From Ruania zhangjianzhongii (GTDB lineage: Bacteria > Actinomycetota > Actinomycetes > Actinomycetales > Beutenbergiaceae): a DNA stretch of 64,000 nt. The notes beneath the pieces are model-generated. The model saw nothing but the letters and a program-made list of their open reading frames with translations. It was not told where the DNA came from and did not search any database. The stretch covers positions 2,532,882-2,596,881 of the forward strand of contig NZ_CP042828.1 in assembly GCF_008000995.1 (NCBI RefSeq), in the 5' to 3' direction. The position numbers and the translations under genes are program-made. This document shows, in pieces, positions 18,003-25,465 of this stretch (position 1 is its first letter; every line of letters starts with the position of its first letter).

Positions 18003-19309
18003 TGTGAAGGCTCACGAGATCGGTAGCGGTGGAAGTCTCACCACATCGGTGACACCGGAGGGGTCTTGCCCTTGATGCTGGGGCATGACCAGAGATGGGG
18101 TACCGGTGGGTCCGGAGCTGGCGGCGTTGGTGGCGCGGTATGTGGGTGGGGAGTCGTTCAACGTGCGTGCGGAGTGCGCGCGGATCGGGACAACGACGAA
18201 GACGTTCTATAAGTACCGCAAACGCTATGCCGAGGAGGGTGTCGAGGGTTCTTTCCGCGTTCTCGTCGTCCGCGCGGTAACCCGCGGGCGGTCAGGCCAG
18301 CGGTCCAGGACGCGGTGGTGCTGGCTCGCAAGGAACTCGATGATGGGGCTGGGACCCGGCGCGGACCAGATCGGTTACTGGCTCCAGGACCACCCCGACC
18401 GGTGGGACAGCGTCCAGCCGCTGCCCTCACGCGCCACGATCAACCGGATCCTGGAGCGTCGCGGAATGATCGTGGCGATACCGCAGCGTCGCCCCCGTCG
18501 CTCCTGGCGCCGGTTCGAGGCCGAGGCCTCTAACACCCGATGGCAGATGGACGGGTTCGAGTGGGACCTGGCCGACGGGCACACGGTAGTGGTACTGGAA
18601 CTGCTCGATGACTGCTCCCGCTACGACCTGGCCCTGACCGCGGTCCGCAGCGAGAACTCCCTCGATGTCTGGAACACCGTTGCTGGGGCCCTGAGCGAAC
18701 ATGGCATCCCGCGCCTGTTCCTGACGATAACGGCAGCGCGTTCTCCGGACGCCGCCGCGGCTGGACCAGCCGACTGGAGGAGAACCTGACCGCGGTAGGG
18801 GTGTGTGCCATCACCAGCAGCGTGAGGCACCCTCAAACCTGCGGCAAGGACGAACGAGCCCACCAGACGGTACTGAAGTGGCTGCGCAAGCAACCCCGTG
18901 CCGAGAACATCGCCGACCTGCAAACCCAGCTCGACCAGTACCGCCAGCACTACAACCACAAGCGTCGCAAGAAACACCTAGCCGGGCTCACTCCGGCCCA
19001 GCGCTACGCCCTCGGCCCGCTAGATGGGCCCGGCACCAACAGCGCTGCGAACACCCCGATGATCACCCGCGCGAGGGTCTCGGCCAGCGGGTGTCTGGCA
19101 GTAAACCGCGAACAATTCAGCGTGGGCCGCAAACACGCCGGTCAACCCGCCCTGGTCATCCGCCAGAACCGACACCTGGCCGTCTTCATCGGTAACCAAC
19201 TCACCACCCAGATCACCCTCACCGGTCACCCTGGCTACCGCCGCAGGAACCCGTCATAGTGTTACCGAAGTCAAATGACAAAGTGTCACCGATGTCACGA
19301 GACACCACA
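18003..19309 (+). mobile_element. IS481-family insertion sequence, 1307 bp
   Basis: The element begins TGTGAAGGCTCACGAGATCG and its right end, read on the other strand, begins TGTGGTGTCTCGTGACATCG, giving imperfect terminal inverted repeats. A 16-bp sequence (GTGCGCCTGAGCGCAC) flanks it on both sides (17987-18002 and 19310-19325) and looks like the target duplication. It carries one transposase gene with three frame changes. It interrupts a palindromic intergenic repeat, so no gene seems to be broken by it. Confidence 0.82.
18085..19259 (+). pseudogene. IS481-type transposase, frameshifted
   Basis: A DDE transposase with an N-terminal helix-turn-helix (FNVRAECARIGTTTKTFYKYR) and an rve integrase core. 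The catalytic Asp residues are in WQMDGFEWDL and in LTDNGSAF (the latter only after frame correction), and the Glu is in GKDERAHQT. Three single-base frame changes are needed to read it whole: near 18248, near 18345-18355 (restoring the first frame) and near 18724. As it stands it should not give an active enzyme. The defects could be real decay or, less likely, assembly errors. Confidence 0.82.
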
Positions 19310-19360
19310 GTGCGCCTGAGCGCACGGTTGACATGACGACCCGGTGGGAGGGGCGGGGGA

Positions 19361-20086
19361 CTAGATCAGACGCGGTGCGGGTGCAAGGCCGTACTCATTG
19401 GCGAACGGCTTCGACGGCAGTGCGCAGAGGACGAGCAAGATGATTCCCCCGACGGTGGGGACGAAGGTGATCAGGTAGAGCCAGCCGCTCTGCCCCATGT
19501 CATGCAGGCGCCGAACCGTGACAGCGACCGTGGGGACCAGCAAGCCGAGGATCACGATCAGGGTGTAGAAGCCCAGGAGGCCGGCCAGCGGGGACCCTTC
19601 GAACCGAAGATTGGACACGCTGACGACAACTGCGGCAAGCAGCCACGGCACCCCCAGAACGAGGAGGTACGCCAGCGCCCACCACCAGTACTCCGGCCGG
19701 GTGGCGCGACCCTGGAAGGTGGCGTACTTGGAAAGCACCTCTTTGACCGCGCCCGGCAGGCTCAGCCCGGCAGGGGTGGGGATCTGCGGTGCGGAGAAGG
19801 CTGGGTAGGAGGCGTACGGCGAGCCGTAGCCGGGCGCGGGATTCTGACCGGCCACGGAGCCGTACTCGCCCGGCGACCCGTAGCCGCCCGGGGACCCGTA
19901 GCCGCCCGGGCCACCGGGCGGTGGCGGTGCGGGCTGCATTCCGGGGATCTGACCGGGCTGCGACCATGGCGAAGGGGCCGAACCCGAACCCGAGCCCGGG
20001 CCGGCGCTGGCGTGCGGTGCGGGCGTGCCGCACTGGGGGCAGATCTGACCAGAGGTGACTGGAGCGCCGCAGGTCGCACAGTTCAT
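19361..20086 (-). CDS. DUF805 membrane protein with N-terminal zinc ribbon
   Basis: A 241-residue protein. Residues 1-22 form a zinc-ribbon (CATCG ... CPQCG, four Cys). Then comes a Gly/Pro/Tyr-rich linker with repeats of YGSPG (about 60-90), and a DUF805 domain with about four transmembrane helices (RPEYWWWALAYLLVLGVPWL onwards, ending FANEYGLAPAP). The role of DUF805 is unknown. I chose ATG 20086, at the zinc ribbon, rather than the upstream start because the upstream eleven residues lack conservation and a GGAG lies ahead of it. Confidence 0.82.
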   Translation of the reverse strand: MNCATCGAPVTSGQICPQCGTPAPHASAGPGSGSGSAPSPWSQPGQIPGMQPAPPPPGGPGGYGSPGGYGSPGEYGSVAGQNPAPGYGSPYASYPAFSAPQIPTPAGLSLPGAVKEVLSKYATFQGRATRPEYWWWALAYLLVLGVPWLLAAVVVSVSNLRFEGSPLAGLLGFYTLIVILGLLVPTVAVTVRRLHDMGQSGWLYLITFVPTVGGIILLVLCALPSKPFANEYGLAPAPRLI

Positions 20087-20168
20087 CGCTTGGCTACTCC
20101 AGTTCCCCGCCGGTGCCACGTCGATACACCGCTGCTGGGCAGCAGCCTACTGTGCGGGTTTGGCCAGG

Positions 20169-20519
20169 TCAGCGTTTCGCGACGGTGAGCAGGAATGCGG
20201 TATCGCTGACCGCCTGCACGCTGTGCCGCTCGTCCGGGATGGCGAGGAAGTCGCCGTCGCGTCCTTCCCAGGAGACGTCGCCCGCGGTGAGGGTGAGGCG
20301 GCCGTTGATCACCAGGATGGTGGCGTCACCCGGGCTCTCGTGCTCGGCGAGCTCGGTGCCCTCGGTCATCGCGATCACCGTCTGACGCAGCCGCTTCTCG
20401 TGGCCCCCGTACACGGTCTCTGCGGCGCGGCCACTGCTGGCCTCGGCCGCACGGCGACCGACCTGCCGCGCCATGGCGTCCAAACTGGGCTTCTGCACGG
20501 GCTCCTCCTGGGTCGACAT
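20169..20519 (-). CDS. cupin-domain protein
   Basis: A 116-residue small beta-barrel protein. The cupin pattern is visible as HESPGDATILVINGRLTLTAGDVSWEGRDGDFLAIPDERHSVQAV (positions about 55-105, shown in parts), with His at HESP and at ERHSV as possible metal ligands. Such one-domain cupins bind small molecules or act as simple regulators. The ATG 20519 start removes a Cys/Ala/Arg-rich extension that looks non-coding. Function is unknown. Confidence 0.72.
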   Translation of the reverse strand: MSTQEEPVQKPSLDAMARQVGRRAAEASSGRAAETVYGGHEKRLRQTVIAMTEGTELAEHESPGDATILVINGRLTLTAGDVSWEGRDGDFLAIPDERHSVQAVSDTAFLLTVAKR

Positions 20520-20610
20520 CTGCACCCCATTGAACCGCACACCGCCCCGGCGTGCCCCCGTACCCGCCCGGCGCGCGCATCCAGCCGCGCATACAGCCGC
20601 GCATACAGAC

Positions 20611-20675
20611 GGAGGCAAGCTCCGGTGTCGGAGGTGGGTTGTGCCCTACCTCGGATACCGGAACTTACCTCCGAC
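20611..20675. repeat. palindromic repeat, family 2, copy 1
   Basis: GTCGGAGGT (20627-20635) and ACCTCCGAC (20667-20675) pair. GGAGGCAAGCT before them, and CTCGGAT with the same 9-base spacing to TACCTCCGAC, recur at 28114-28160. It lies between the cupin start and the 3' end of the first small secreted protein gene, where it could also end transcription. Confidence 0.6.
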
Positions 20676-20682
20676 AACTCGG

Positions 20683-21072
20683 TCAGGGAGTGCGCAGGGA
20701 AATCGAGTTGATCGGGGTCAGGTTGAAGACCTGCGAGAACCCGGCCGAGATGAAGGCGCAGTCGGTTCCGTCGCTGCCGTAGCAGACATCGATGGCGGCG
20801 CCACCGGTCTGGTTGTTGAAGATCCGGTGGTCCCCGTACTGGTTGTAGATCCGGTGCACGCCGTAGGACCAGAAGACGTGCGACGGGTTGCCCCCGTTCC
20901 AGGATTCGTCCGGGTAGATGCAGACCGCACCCGAGGGGCAACCCGTGTCCGGGGCCGGTGGCGTGGCCGGGATGGCCTGCGCCGCGCCGGACAGCCCGAC
21001 GAATGCGGTCATGGTCAGTGCCACCGTGGCCAGCAGGCCGGTGGCGGCGTTGCGGATTCGCTTCACGGACAT
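20683..21072 (-). CDS. small secreted protein, tandem paralogue 1 (I36-inhibitor/crystallin-like)
   Basis: A 129-residue exported protein. The signal peptide (KRIRNAATGLLATVALTMTAFVGLSGAAQA) is followed by CPSGAVCIYPDESWNGGNPS, which resembles the CPSG-x-vC-x-Y opening of actinobacterial peptidase inhibitor I36 proteins, then HRIYNQYGDHRIFNNQTGGA and a C-terminal NLTPINSISL. Four Cys could form two disulfides. AAGGAGCACG precedes ATG 21072. Signal peptide and upstream DNA are nearly the same as in the next gene, so the pair arose by recent duplication. The I36 link is by motif only. Confidence 0.78.
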   Translation of the reverse strand: MSVKRIRNAATGLLATVALTMTAFVGLSGAAQAIPATPPAPDTGCPSGAVCIYPDESWNGGNPSHVFWSYGVHRIYNQYGDHRIFNNQTGGAAIDVCYGSDGTDCAFISAGFSQVFNLTPINSISLRTP

Positions 21073-21177
21073 CGCCGCGTGCTCCTTTGTGGTTGGCTTC
21101 TGCTTGCACCACTGACGCTGCCGGAGGCCACTTTCACTCCAGTTACGGGCGATGACAGCGACCCGGTCCGGACATGA

Positions 21178-21211
21178 CTGAGGGGCCGACCATCTCCGGT
21201 CAGCCCCTCAG
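21178..21211 (-). terminator. terminator after paralogue 2
   Basis: CTGAGGGGC and GCCCCTCAG enclose a further GACC/GGTC pairing. It is 73 bases past the stop of the middle paralogue. An equivalent hairpin follows paralogue 3. Confidence 0.65.
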
Positions 21212-21283
21212 CGTCCCCCTCGGACGTCGCGCGTGGCGCGTTCAGAAATGACTCTGCACGGCGCCGCTTTCTTCTCGCTTACA

Positions 21284-21679
21284 TCAGCGCTGCGGGAACA
21301 GAGACACCGAGTTGATCGGCGTCAGGTTCTCGTCCGTCCATGTCCCGGCCGGAATCGTGACGGTCCAGCTGGAGCCGTCCGAGTCCGGGCTCAGCACTGC
21401 ATGCGCGCCCCCGGTCTGGTTGTTGAAAACGCGGTGGTCGCCGTACTGGTTGTAGATGCGGTGAGCGTCGTAGGACCAGAAGACGTACGTCGGGTCGCCA
21501 CCGTTCCAGCCGGTGCCGGGATAGACGCACACGGCGCCGGAGGGGCAACCGGTGTCCGGTGGGGGCGGCCGGTCTGGGACTGCCTGTGCCGCGCCGGACA
21601 GCCCGACGAAAGCGGTCATGGTCAGTGCCACCGTGGCCAGCAGGCCGGTGGCGGCGTTGCGGATTCGCTTCACGGACAT
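21284..21679 (-). CDS. small secreted protein, tandem paralogue 2
   Basis: A 131-residue exported protein with the same signal peptide as paralogue 1 and the same layout: CPSGAVCVYPGTGWNGGDPT, HRIYNQYGDHRVFNNQTGGA, and NLTPINSVSL at the end. It has only two Cys in the mature part, because the second pair of paralogue 1 is replaced by a Ser/Asp stretch. GAGGAGCG precedes ATG 21679. The role is unknown. Candidates are a secreted protease inhibitor or a surface-binding protein. Confidence 0.78.
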   Translation of the reverse strand: MSVKRIRNAATGLLATVALTMTAFVGLSGAAQAVPDRPPPPDTGCPSGAVCVYPGTGWNGGDPTYVFWSYDAHRIYNQYGDHRVFNNQTGGAHAVLSPDSDGSSWTVTIPAGTWTDENLTPINSVSLFPQR

Positions 21680-21788
21680 TGCCGTTCGCTCCTCATCAGT
21701 TGGTTCTTGCTTGCACCACTGACGCTCCCGAAGACCACTTTCACCACAGTTACAGGCAATGACAGTGGTTCCCCGTGCGCGGGCACCA

Positions 21789-21821
21789 CTGAGGGGCCGA
21801 CCCATCCGGCCGGCCCCTCAG
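21789..21821 (-). terminator. terminator after paralogue 3
   Basis: CTGAGGGGCCG and CGGCCCCTCAG pair perfectly around ACCCATCCGGC, 41 bases after the stop of the third paralogue. Confidence 0.68.
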
Positions 21822-21861
21822 TTGCCCCCTGGTTCTTGCGCCCGGAACGAGCGCTGCTCTC

Positions 21862-22248
21862 TCAGCCGACGTCGTACAGGCTCACGGCGTTGATCGGCGT
21901 GAGGTTGGTATCGGTGAAGCTTCCGGGCGCCACGTAGTTGATGGGGGTGTCGCCGTCGCTGGTCCGGCTCAGGCTGGCCCAGGCATTCCCGGTCTGGTTG
22001 TTGTAGATCCGGTGCTCGCCGTACTGGTTGTAGATCCGGTGGTCGCCATAGGACCAGAACACATGTGACGGGTCGCCACCGTTCCAGTCGTCGTCCGGGT
22101 AGATGCACACGGCACCAGACGGGCACCCGTACATGGAGGCTGTGACGTCGGCCTGGGCCGCCCCGGAGACGCCGACGAGCGCGGTGGTAGTCAGGGCAGC
22201 ACTGGCGAGCACGCCAGTGAGGGTCTTGCGGATTCGGTGGGTGGTCAT
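21862..22248 (-). CDS. small secreted protein, tandem paralogue 3
   Basis: A 128-residue exported protein. The signal peptide (HRIRKTLTGVLASAALTTTA ... AQA) is more diverged than in paralogues 1 and 2, but the mature part keeps CPSGAVCIYPDDDWNGGDPS, HRIYNQYGEHRIYNNQTG and NLTPINAVSLY. It has two Cys. GGAGAACC precedes ATG 22248. It is the first gene in the direction of transcription and probably the oldest branch of the array. Confidence 0.78.
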   Translation of the reverse strand: MTTHRIRKTLTGVLASAALTTTALVGVSGAAQADVTASMYGCPSGAVCIYPDDDWNGGDPSHVFWSYGDHRIYNQYGEHRIYNNQTGNAWASLSRTSDGDTPINYVAPGSFTDTNLTPINAVSLYDVG

Positions 22249-22466
22249 TTCGCGGTTCTCCATTCGAGCGCATCGCTCGTGGTGGGGTGACGACGTCGAT
22301 CGTGTGCTGACTCGATCGGCCGTCATTGCCCGCCCCACGCTCCGCGGTGGCTATTACACGGCCCTTACATCGAGCCACTCCACGGGGGAGTACGCGGCCG
22401 CATGCGGGCCACTCCACGGGTGGCCGCTGTGACTTCCCGGCCGCCCGAAGGGAGTACATGACAAGC

Positions 22467-23285
22467 TCAGGGGCGGTGGCGCCCGAGCATGAGAACCGTG
22501 CCACCGAGGTAGCCGGTGGTATCGCGTAGCGCCTGAAGGATCGGGCCGGTAGCCCCCTCCTCGGCCGCGCGGATCAACCGATCGCGCGGTTCCCTCTGCC
22601 CGTCCGCCAGCCGCTCCGAAAGCCCTGCCGCCCACTGCTGCAGGCTGACCGCGTCATCGCGGACCCTGGGGACACGCGCCTCCACAGTGTCGGTGATCAG
22701 CTGGTCCAGGGGCGTCGCGCCCGCACGCACGGGCGCGGAGGTGATCACGCCCCGGCTCAGGTCCGGCAGAAACGAGTACTTGTGCGGGCCGTTGCTGACA
22801 GCGTCGAACTCGGAGGGGAGCACCGCGACCGAGCGGTCGAGGATCGCTCCGCTCTGATACGCCTGGTCGAGCTCGGCGTTGGTGGCGAAGCCAGGTGCGG
22901 TGTAGACGGACAGGCCAGCGGTGTAGCCGAGCGCGACTGCGTCCTCATAGCCACGCATCGCGTGGAACTGGTTGGAGGTGGTGTCCGCCGCAAACCGGTA
23001 ATGCTCCTTCATCCAGTACGCCCAGGTGCAGTGCGGCCGACCGCCGGGGGAGCCGCACGGGCCCACCGGATGGAGCGCGGAGACGTGGAACGAGCGCTTG
23101 AACTGCAGGAACAGGGAGAAGTCGACAGCCACCAGGTTCGCGTCATAGCCCACGGTGTTCTCCGTGATCAGCGACGGCAGCACCGGTGCGCCGGTGATCG
23201 CGGCACCGAGTCGGGTGAGCAGCTGCTCCGCCTCGCGGATGACGGCGTAGCCGTAGGCGAACTCACTGAACTGAGCGTCAGGCAT
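22467..23285 (-). CDS. 272-residue protein of unknown family
   Basis: Not recognised. It has no signal peptide or membrane helix. Striking stretches are VGYDANLVAVDFSLFLQFKR (about 45-64), a His/Cys/Trp-rich part HCTWAYWMKEHYRF (85-98), LSVYTAPGFATNAELDQAY (125-143) and ILDRSVAVLPSEF (148-160). An acidic residue followed by hydrophobic strands and QFK could be a PD-(D/E)XK-like nuclease core with Q in place of E, but this is only a guess. The C-terminal 80 residues are helical and charged. The start ATG 23285 lacks a strong ribosome site. It stands alone between the secreted paralogues and the broken Ig-like gene. Confidence 0.7.
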   Translation of the reverse strand: MPDAQFSEFAYGYAVIREAEQLLTRLGAAITGAPVLPSLITENTVGYDANLVAVDFSLFLQFKRSFHVSALHPVGPCGSPGGRPHCTWAYWMKEHYRFAADTTSNQFHAMRGYEDAVALGYTAGLSVYTAPGFATNAELDQAYQSGAILDRSVAVLPSEFDAVSNGPHKYSFLPDLSRGVITSAPVRAGATPLDQLITDTVEARVPRVRDDAVSLQQWAAGLSERLADGQREPRDRLIRAAEEGATGPILQALRDTTGYLGGTVLMLGRHRP

Positions 23286-23384
23286 CAGGACTCAGGATCG
23301 GTCGGGATATACACGCAGGGGAGTGTAGCGGTGGGTGAGGCGCGGCTGCTGTCCTCGCTACCATCCGGACACCGCAAACCCACG

Positions 23385-23421
23385 CTCGCCGGCCGACGCC
23401 CTGGTGGGTGCGGCCGGCGAG
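23385..23421 (-). terminator. terminator after the Ig-like gene
   Basis: CTCGCCGGCCG and CGGCCGGCGAG form a perfect 11-bp stem, 11 bases beyond the stop of the Ig-like repeat gene. Confidence 0.65.
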
Positions 23422-23432
23422 GGTGAGAGGGG

Positions 23433-23968
23433 TCAGCGCCCGCCGAGTAGTGAGCCGAGCCAGTCGAGCAGCTCGCGCAGCATGCGCTGGAGGAAGTCCC
23501 AGATCGATTCCGGAGCGTCTTCGGGGGCGACGACGGTGAGGTCCAGCTCGACCGAGCCTTCGGTGAAGTTGGCGCTCTCGCCGTAGACCAGGCCGATGGT
23601 GTACTCACCCGGTGCGGTGCCTTCGGGGATCGTCACCTCGGTACTGAAGGAGCCGTCCTCGGTGACGCGCACGGGGTCACCGACCGGTTCGCCGTCGACG
23701 ATCACCTGCAGGTTCCCCTGCGGCTGGCCGTCGTTACCCTCGAGTGCGGTGACGCGACCGTCCAGAGTGAGGCTGTCACCGGCCTCGAGCTCATCCGTCT
23801 CGGGGTACGCCGCCAGCTCGACCGGCGCCTTGACGACCTGGAGTTTGGCGGAGGCTTCGGCGCCGGTGTGGCCCTCGCCGGTGTAGGTGGCGCGGAACCA
23901 GTAGCCACCGTGGTTGAGCGGGTAGCCGTGCACGGAGCCGAAGTCCGCAGTGGTGACCGGCACACTAG
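23433..23968 (-). pseudogene. 3' part of secreted Ig-like repeat protein, cut off by IS110 element
   Basis: This piece encodes the last 178 or so residues of a secreted repeat protein: SVPVTTADFGSVHGYPLNHGG, which continues the module broken at 25466, then a second Ig-like module with QPQGNLQVIVDGEPVGDPVRV, and a C-terminal amphipathic tail (IWDFLQRMLRELLDWLGSLLGGR, positions near the end). The tail may sit on a membrane or mediate assembly. It lacks its own signal peptide and proper start, so it should not be made in this strain. Confidence 0.85.
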
Positions 23969-24090
23969 ACGGTATGTAGTGACCTGTCCGGCGTGGAGGG
24001 GTTGCGGGCCGGGGCCTCTCTCACACATGTTCGTGGGTTACCGAGCAGGGGCCGCCTGCTCGGCCTATCCGACAGTTGTGGGAGGCCCCG

Positions 24091-25173
24091 GTGTTTACCG
24101 AGCGTACGAGTGTGGGGCTCGACGTGCACGCAAGGTCGGTCGTTGCTGCAGCGATCGATGGCGTCACGGGCGAGTTCTTCCGAACTAGATTGACGCCTTC
24201 GCATGAGGAGATCCGATCCTGGGTGAACGACCTGCCTGGCCCGGCGGCGGTCGCTTATGAGGCTGGCCCGACAGGGTTCGGGTTGTATCGGCATCTGATG
24301 GCGACTGGGATCCGGTGCGAGGTGGTGGCGCCGTCGAAGTTGCAGCGCCCCAGTGGCGATCGTGTGAAGACCGATGCCAGGGACGCGGTGCATCTGGCGC
24401 GGTTGCTCCGGCTGGATGAGTTCACCGCCGTGAGGGTCCCGACCGTGGACGAGGAAAATGCTCGTGATCTGGTCCGTGCTCGTGAGGACGCCCGTGGTGA
24501 TCTGATGCGGGCTCGCCACCGGCTCTCCAAGCTGCTGCTGCGCCATGGGCTCGTCTATTCCGATGGGCGGGCCTGGACCGGCGTGCATGAGGCGTGGCTA
24601 CGCCGACAGCGGTTCGAGTCGCACGCACTGCAGTTGACTTATGAGTCTGACTTCGAGGCTGTGTTGACGGTCCAGGCGCGCCGGGACCGCCTCAATGAAG
24701 CGATCGCGGCGATGGCCGCGGACAGTGAATTCACTCCGATCGTGCGACGCCTTGGCTGCCTGCGCGGGATCGGCGACCTGACCGGACTGGCCCTGGCGGT
24801 CGAGGTTGGCGACTGGCACCGCTTCACCGGAAACAGCATCGGCTCGTTCGTCGGCCTTGTCCCTTCGGAGTACTCCTCCGGTGCCTCCCGGGTCCAGGGC
24901 TCGATCACCAAGACCGGCAACACTCACGTGCGGCGGCTCCTGGTCGAAGCCGCCTGGCACCACCGAGCCCGCTACGTGATCGGCAAGACCATCCAGGACC
25001 GCTGGGAACTGGCCCCACCGGCTGCCCGGGCCCGTGGCGATGCCGGGAACCGGCGCCTGCACCAGCGCTGGAACACCTTCCGCGAACGCCGCAAGCGCCA
25101 CGTGGTCGCCAACGTCGCCATCGCCCGAGAACTGGCCGGCTGGTGCTGGTCCCTGGCAGTACTCGAGGAATAG
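24091..25173 (+). CDS. IS110-family transposase (DEDD/serine recombinase)
   Basis: A 360-residue recombinase. The N-terminal RuvC-like DEDD domain has GLDVHARSVVAAAIDG, YEAGPTGFGLYRHL and KTDARDAVHLARLL. The C-terminal transposase_20 domain has LRGIGDLTGLALAVEVGDW and SFVGLVPSEYSSGASRVQGSITKTGNTHVRRLL with the conserved Ser. GTG 24091 is chosen because GGGAGG is 5 bases upstream. The frame is intact, so the element may be active. IS110 enzymes act with an element-encoded guide RNA, and a candidate lies in the 3' end. Confidence 0.92.
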   Translation: MFTERTSVGLDVHARSVVAAAIDGVTGEFFRTRLTPSHEEIRSWVNDLPGPAAVAYEAGPTGFGLYRHLMATGIRCEVVAPSKLQRPSGDRVKTDARDAVHLARLLRLDEFTAVRVPTVDEENARDLVRAREDARGDLMRARHRLSKLLLRHGLVYSDGRAWTGVHEAWLRRQRFESHALQLTYESDFEAVLTVQARRDRLNEAIAAMAADSEFTPIVRRLGCLRGIGDLTGLALAVEVGDWHRFTGNSIGSFVGLVPSEYSSGASRVQGSITKTGNTHVRRLLVEAAWHHRARYVIGKTIQDRWELAPPAARARGDAGNRRLHQRWNTFRERRKRHVVANVAIARELAGWCWSLAVLEE

Positions 25174-25463
25174 TCCCCACAGACCGCTTCGCCGACCAAC
25201 GCGGTGGGAGCAGCGCGTGGAGCGACCCGCGACACAGCTATGAGCAACCGGGCCCCTGGGCCAGGCCACGCTCGACCCTAGACACGCGGACCGCTCCTGC
25301 CGAACACCCCGTCCTGCGGTAACCAACCCGCGCATATCAGTCTGACCGCGCGTCGCCAACGACACGCTCACCACCTACCCAGGCCGGCGAAGCAGAGGCG
25401 CCCGCCCCCAGTAACGGGGGACGGGCGCCTCACCCTGCCACTTGACAAAAACGGCTACATATC
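25174..25463 (+). ncRNA. candidate guide (bridge/seek) RNA region of the IS110 element
   Basis: The 290 bases between the transposase stop and the right end hold no gene. CGCGC (25329-25333) and GCGCG (25348-25352) close a 14-nt loop ATATCAGTCTGACC. Apart from one extra T, the loop is identical to the right junction ATATCAG-CTGACC (25459-25471), where the first part is the element end plus core and the second part is host DNA. At 25275-25283, ACCCTAGAC matches the left junction ACACTAGAC (23962-23970) in 8 of 9 bases. Guide RNAs of the IS110 family are known to carry loops matching target and element ends, so this is the likely RNA. Its exact ends are not known. Confidence 0.6.
25396..25430. 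terminator. strong hairpin in the right end of the IS110 element
   Basis: AGGCGCCCG plus CCCCC pairs with GGGGG-A-CGGGCGCCT around a short AGTAAC loop. It could end the transposase/guide RNA transcript, or protect the element from read-through. Confidence 0.55.
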
Positions 25464-25465
25464 AG

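Larger units (their letters stand above)
17971..19341. repeat. 48-bp palindromic repeat, copy A, split by an insertion sequence
   Basis: The halves 17971-18002 and 19326-19341 rejoin to a 48-bp palindrome like those at 36413-36460 and 46867-46914. The outer arms GGTCGTCATGTCA and TGACATGACGACC are perfect, the inner arms GTGCGC/GCGCAC are perfect, and three bases between them do not pair. The insertion lies at the loop. The repeat sits between the convergent VOC and DUF805 genes. Confidence 0.8.
23967..25465 (+). mobile_element. IS110-family insertion sequence, about 1.5 kb
   Basis: The element splits the Ig-like gene. Comparing both junctions with the intact repeat of the same gene (near 26070) lets the empty site be rebuilt as CACACT-AG-CTGACCC, with AG (CT on the other strand) present at both ends as the core dinucleotide (23967-23968 and 25464-25465). 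There is no larger duplication and no long terminal inverted repeat, as known for IS110. The non-coding left end is about 120 bases, and the right end, after the transposase stop, is about 290 bases. The long right end matches the IS1111-like layout, in which the guide RNA lies downstream of the gene. Confidence 0.88.
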
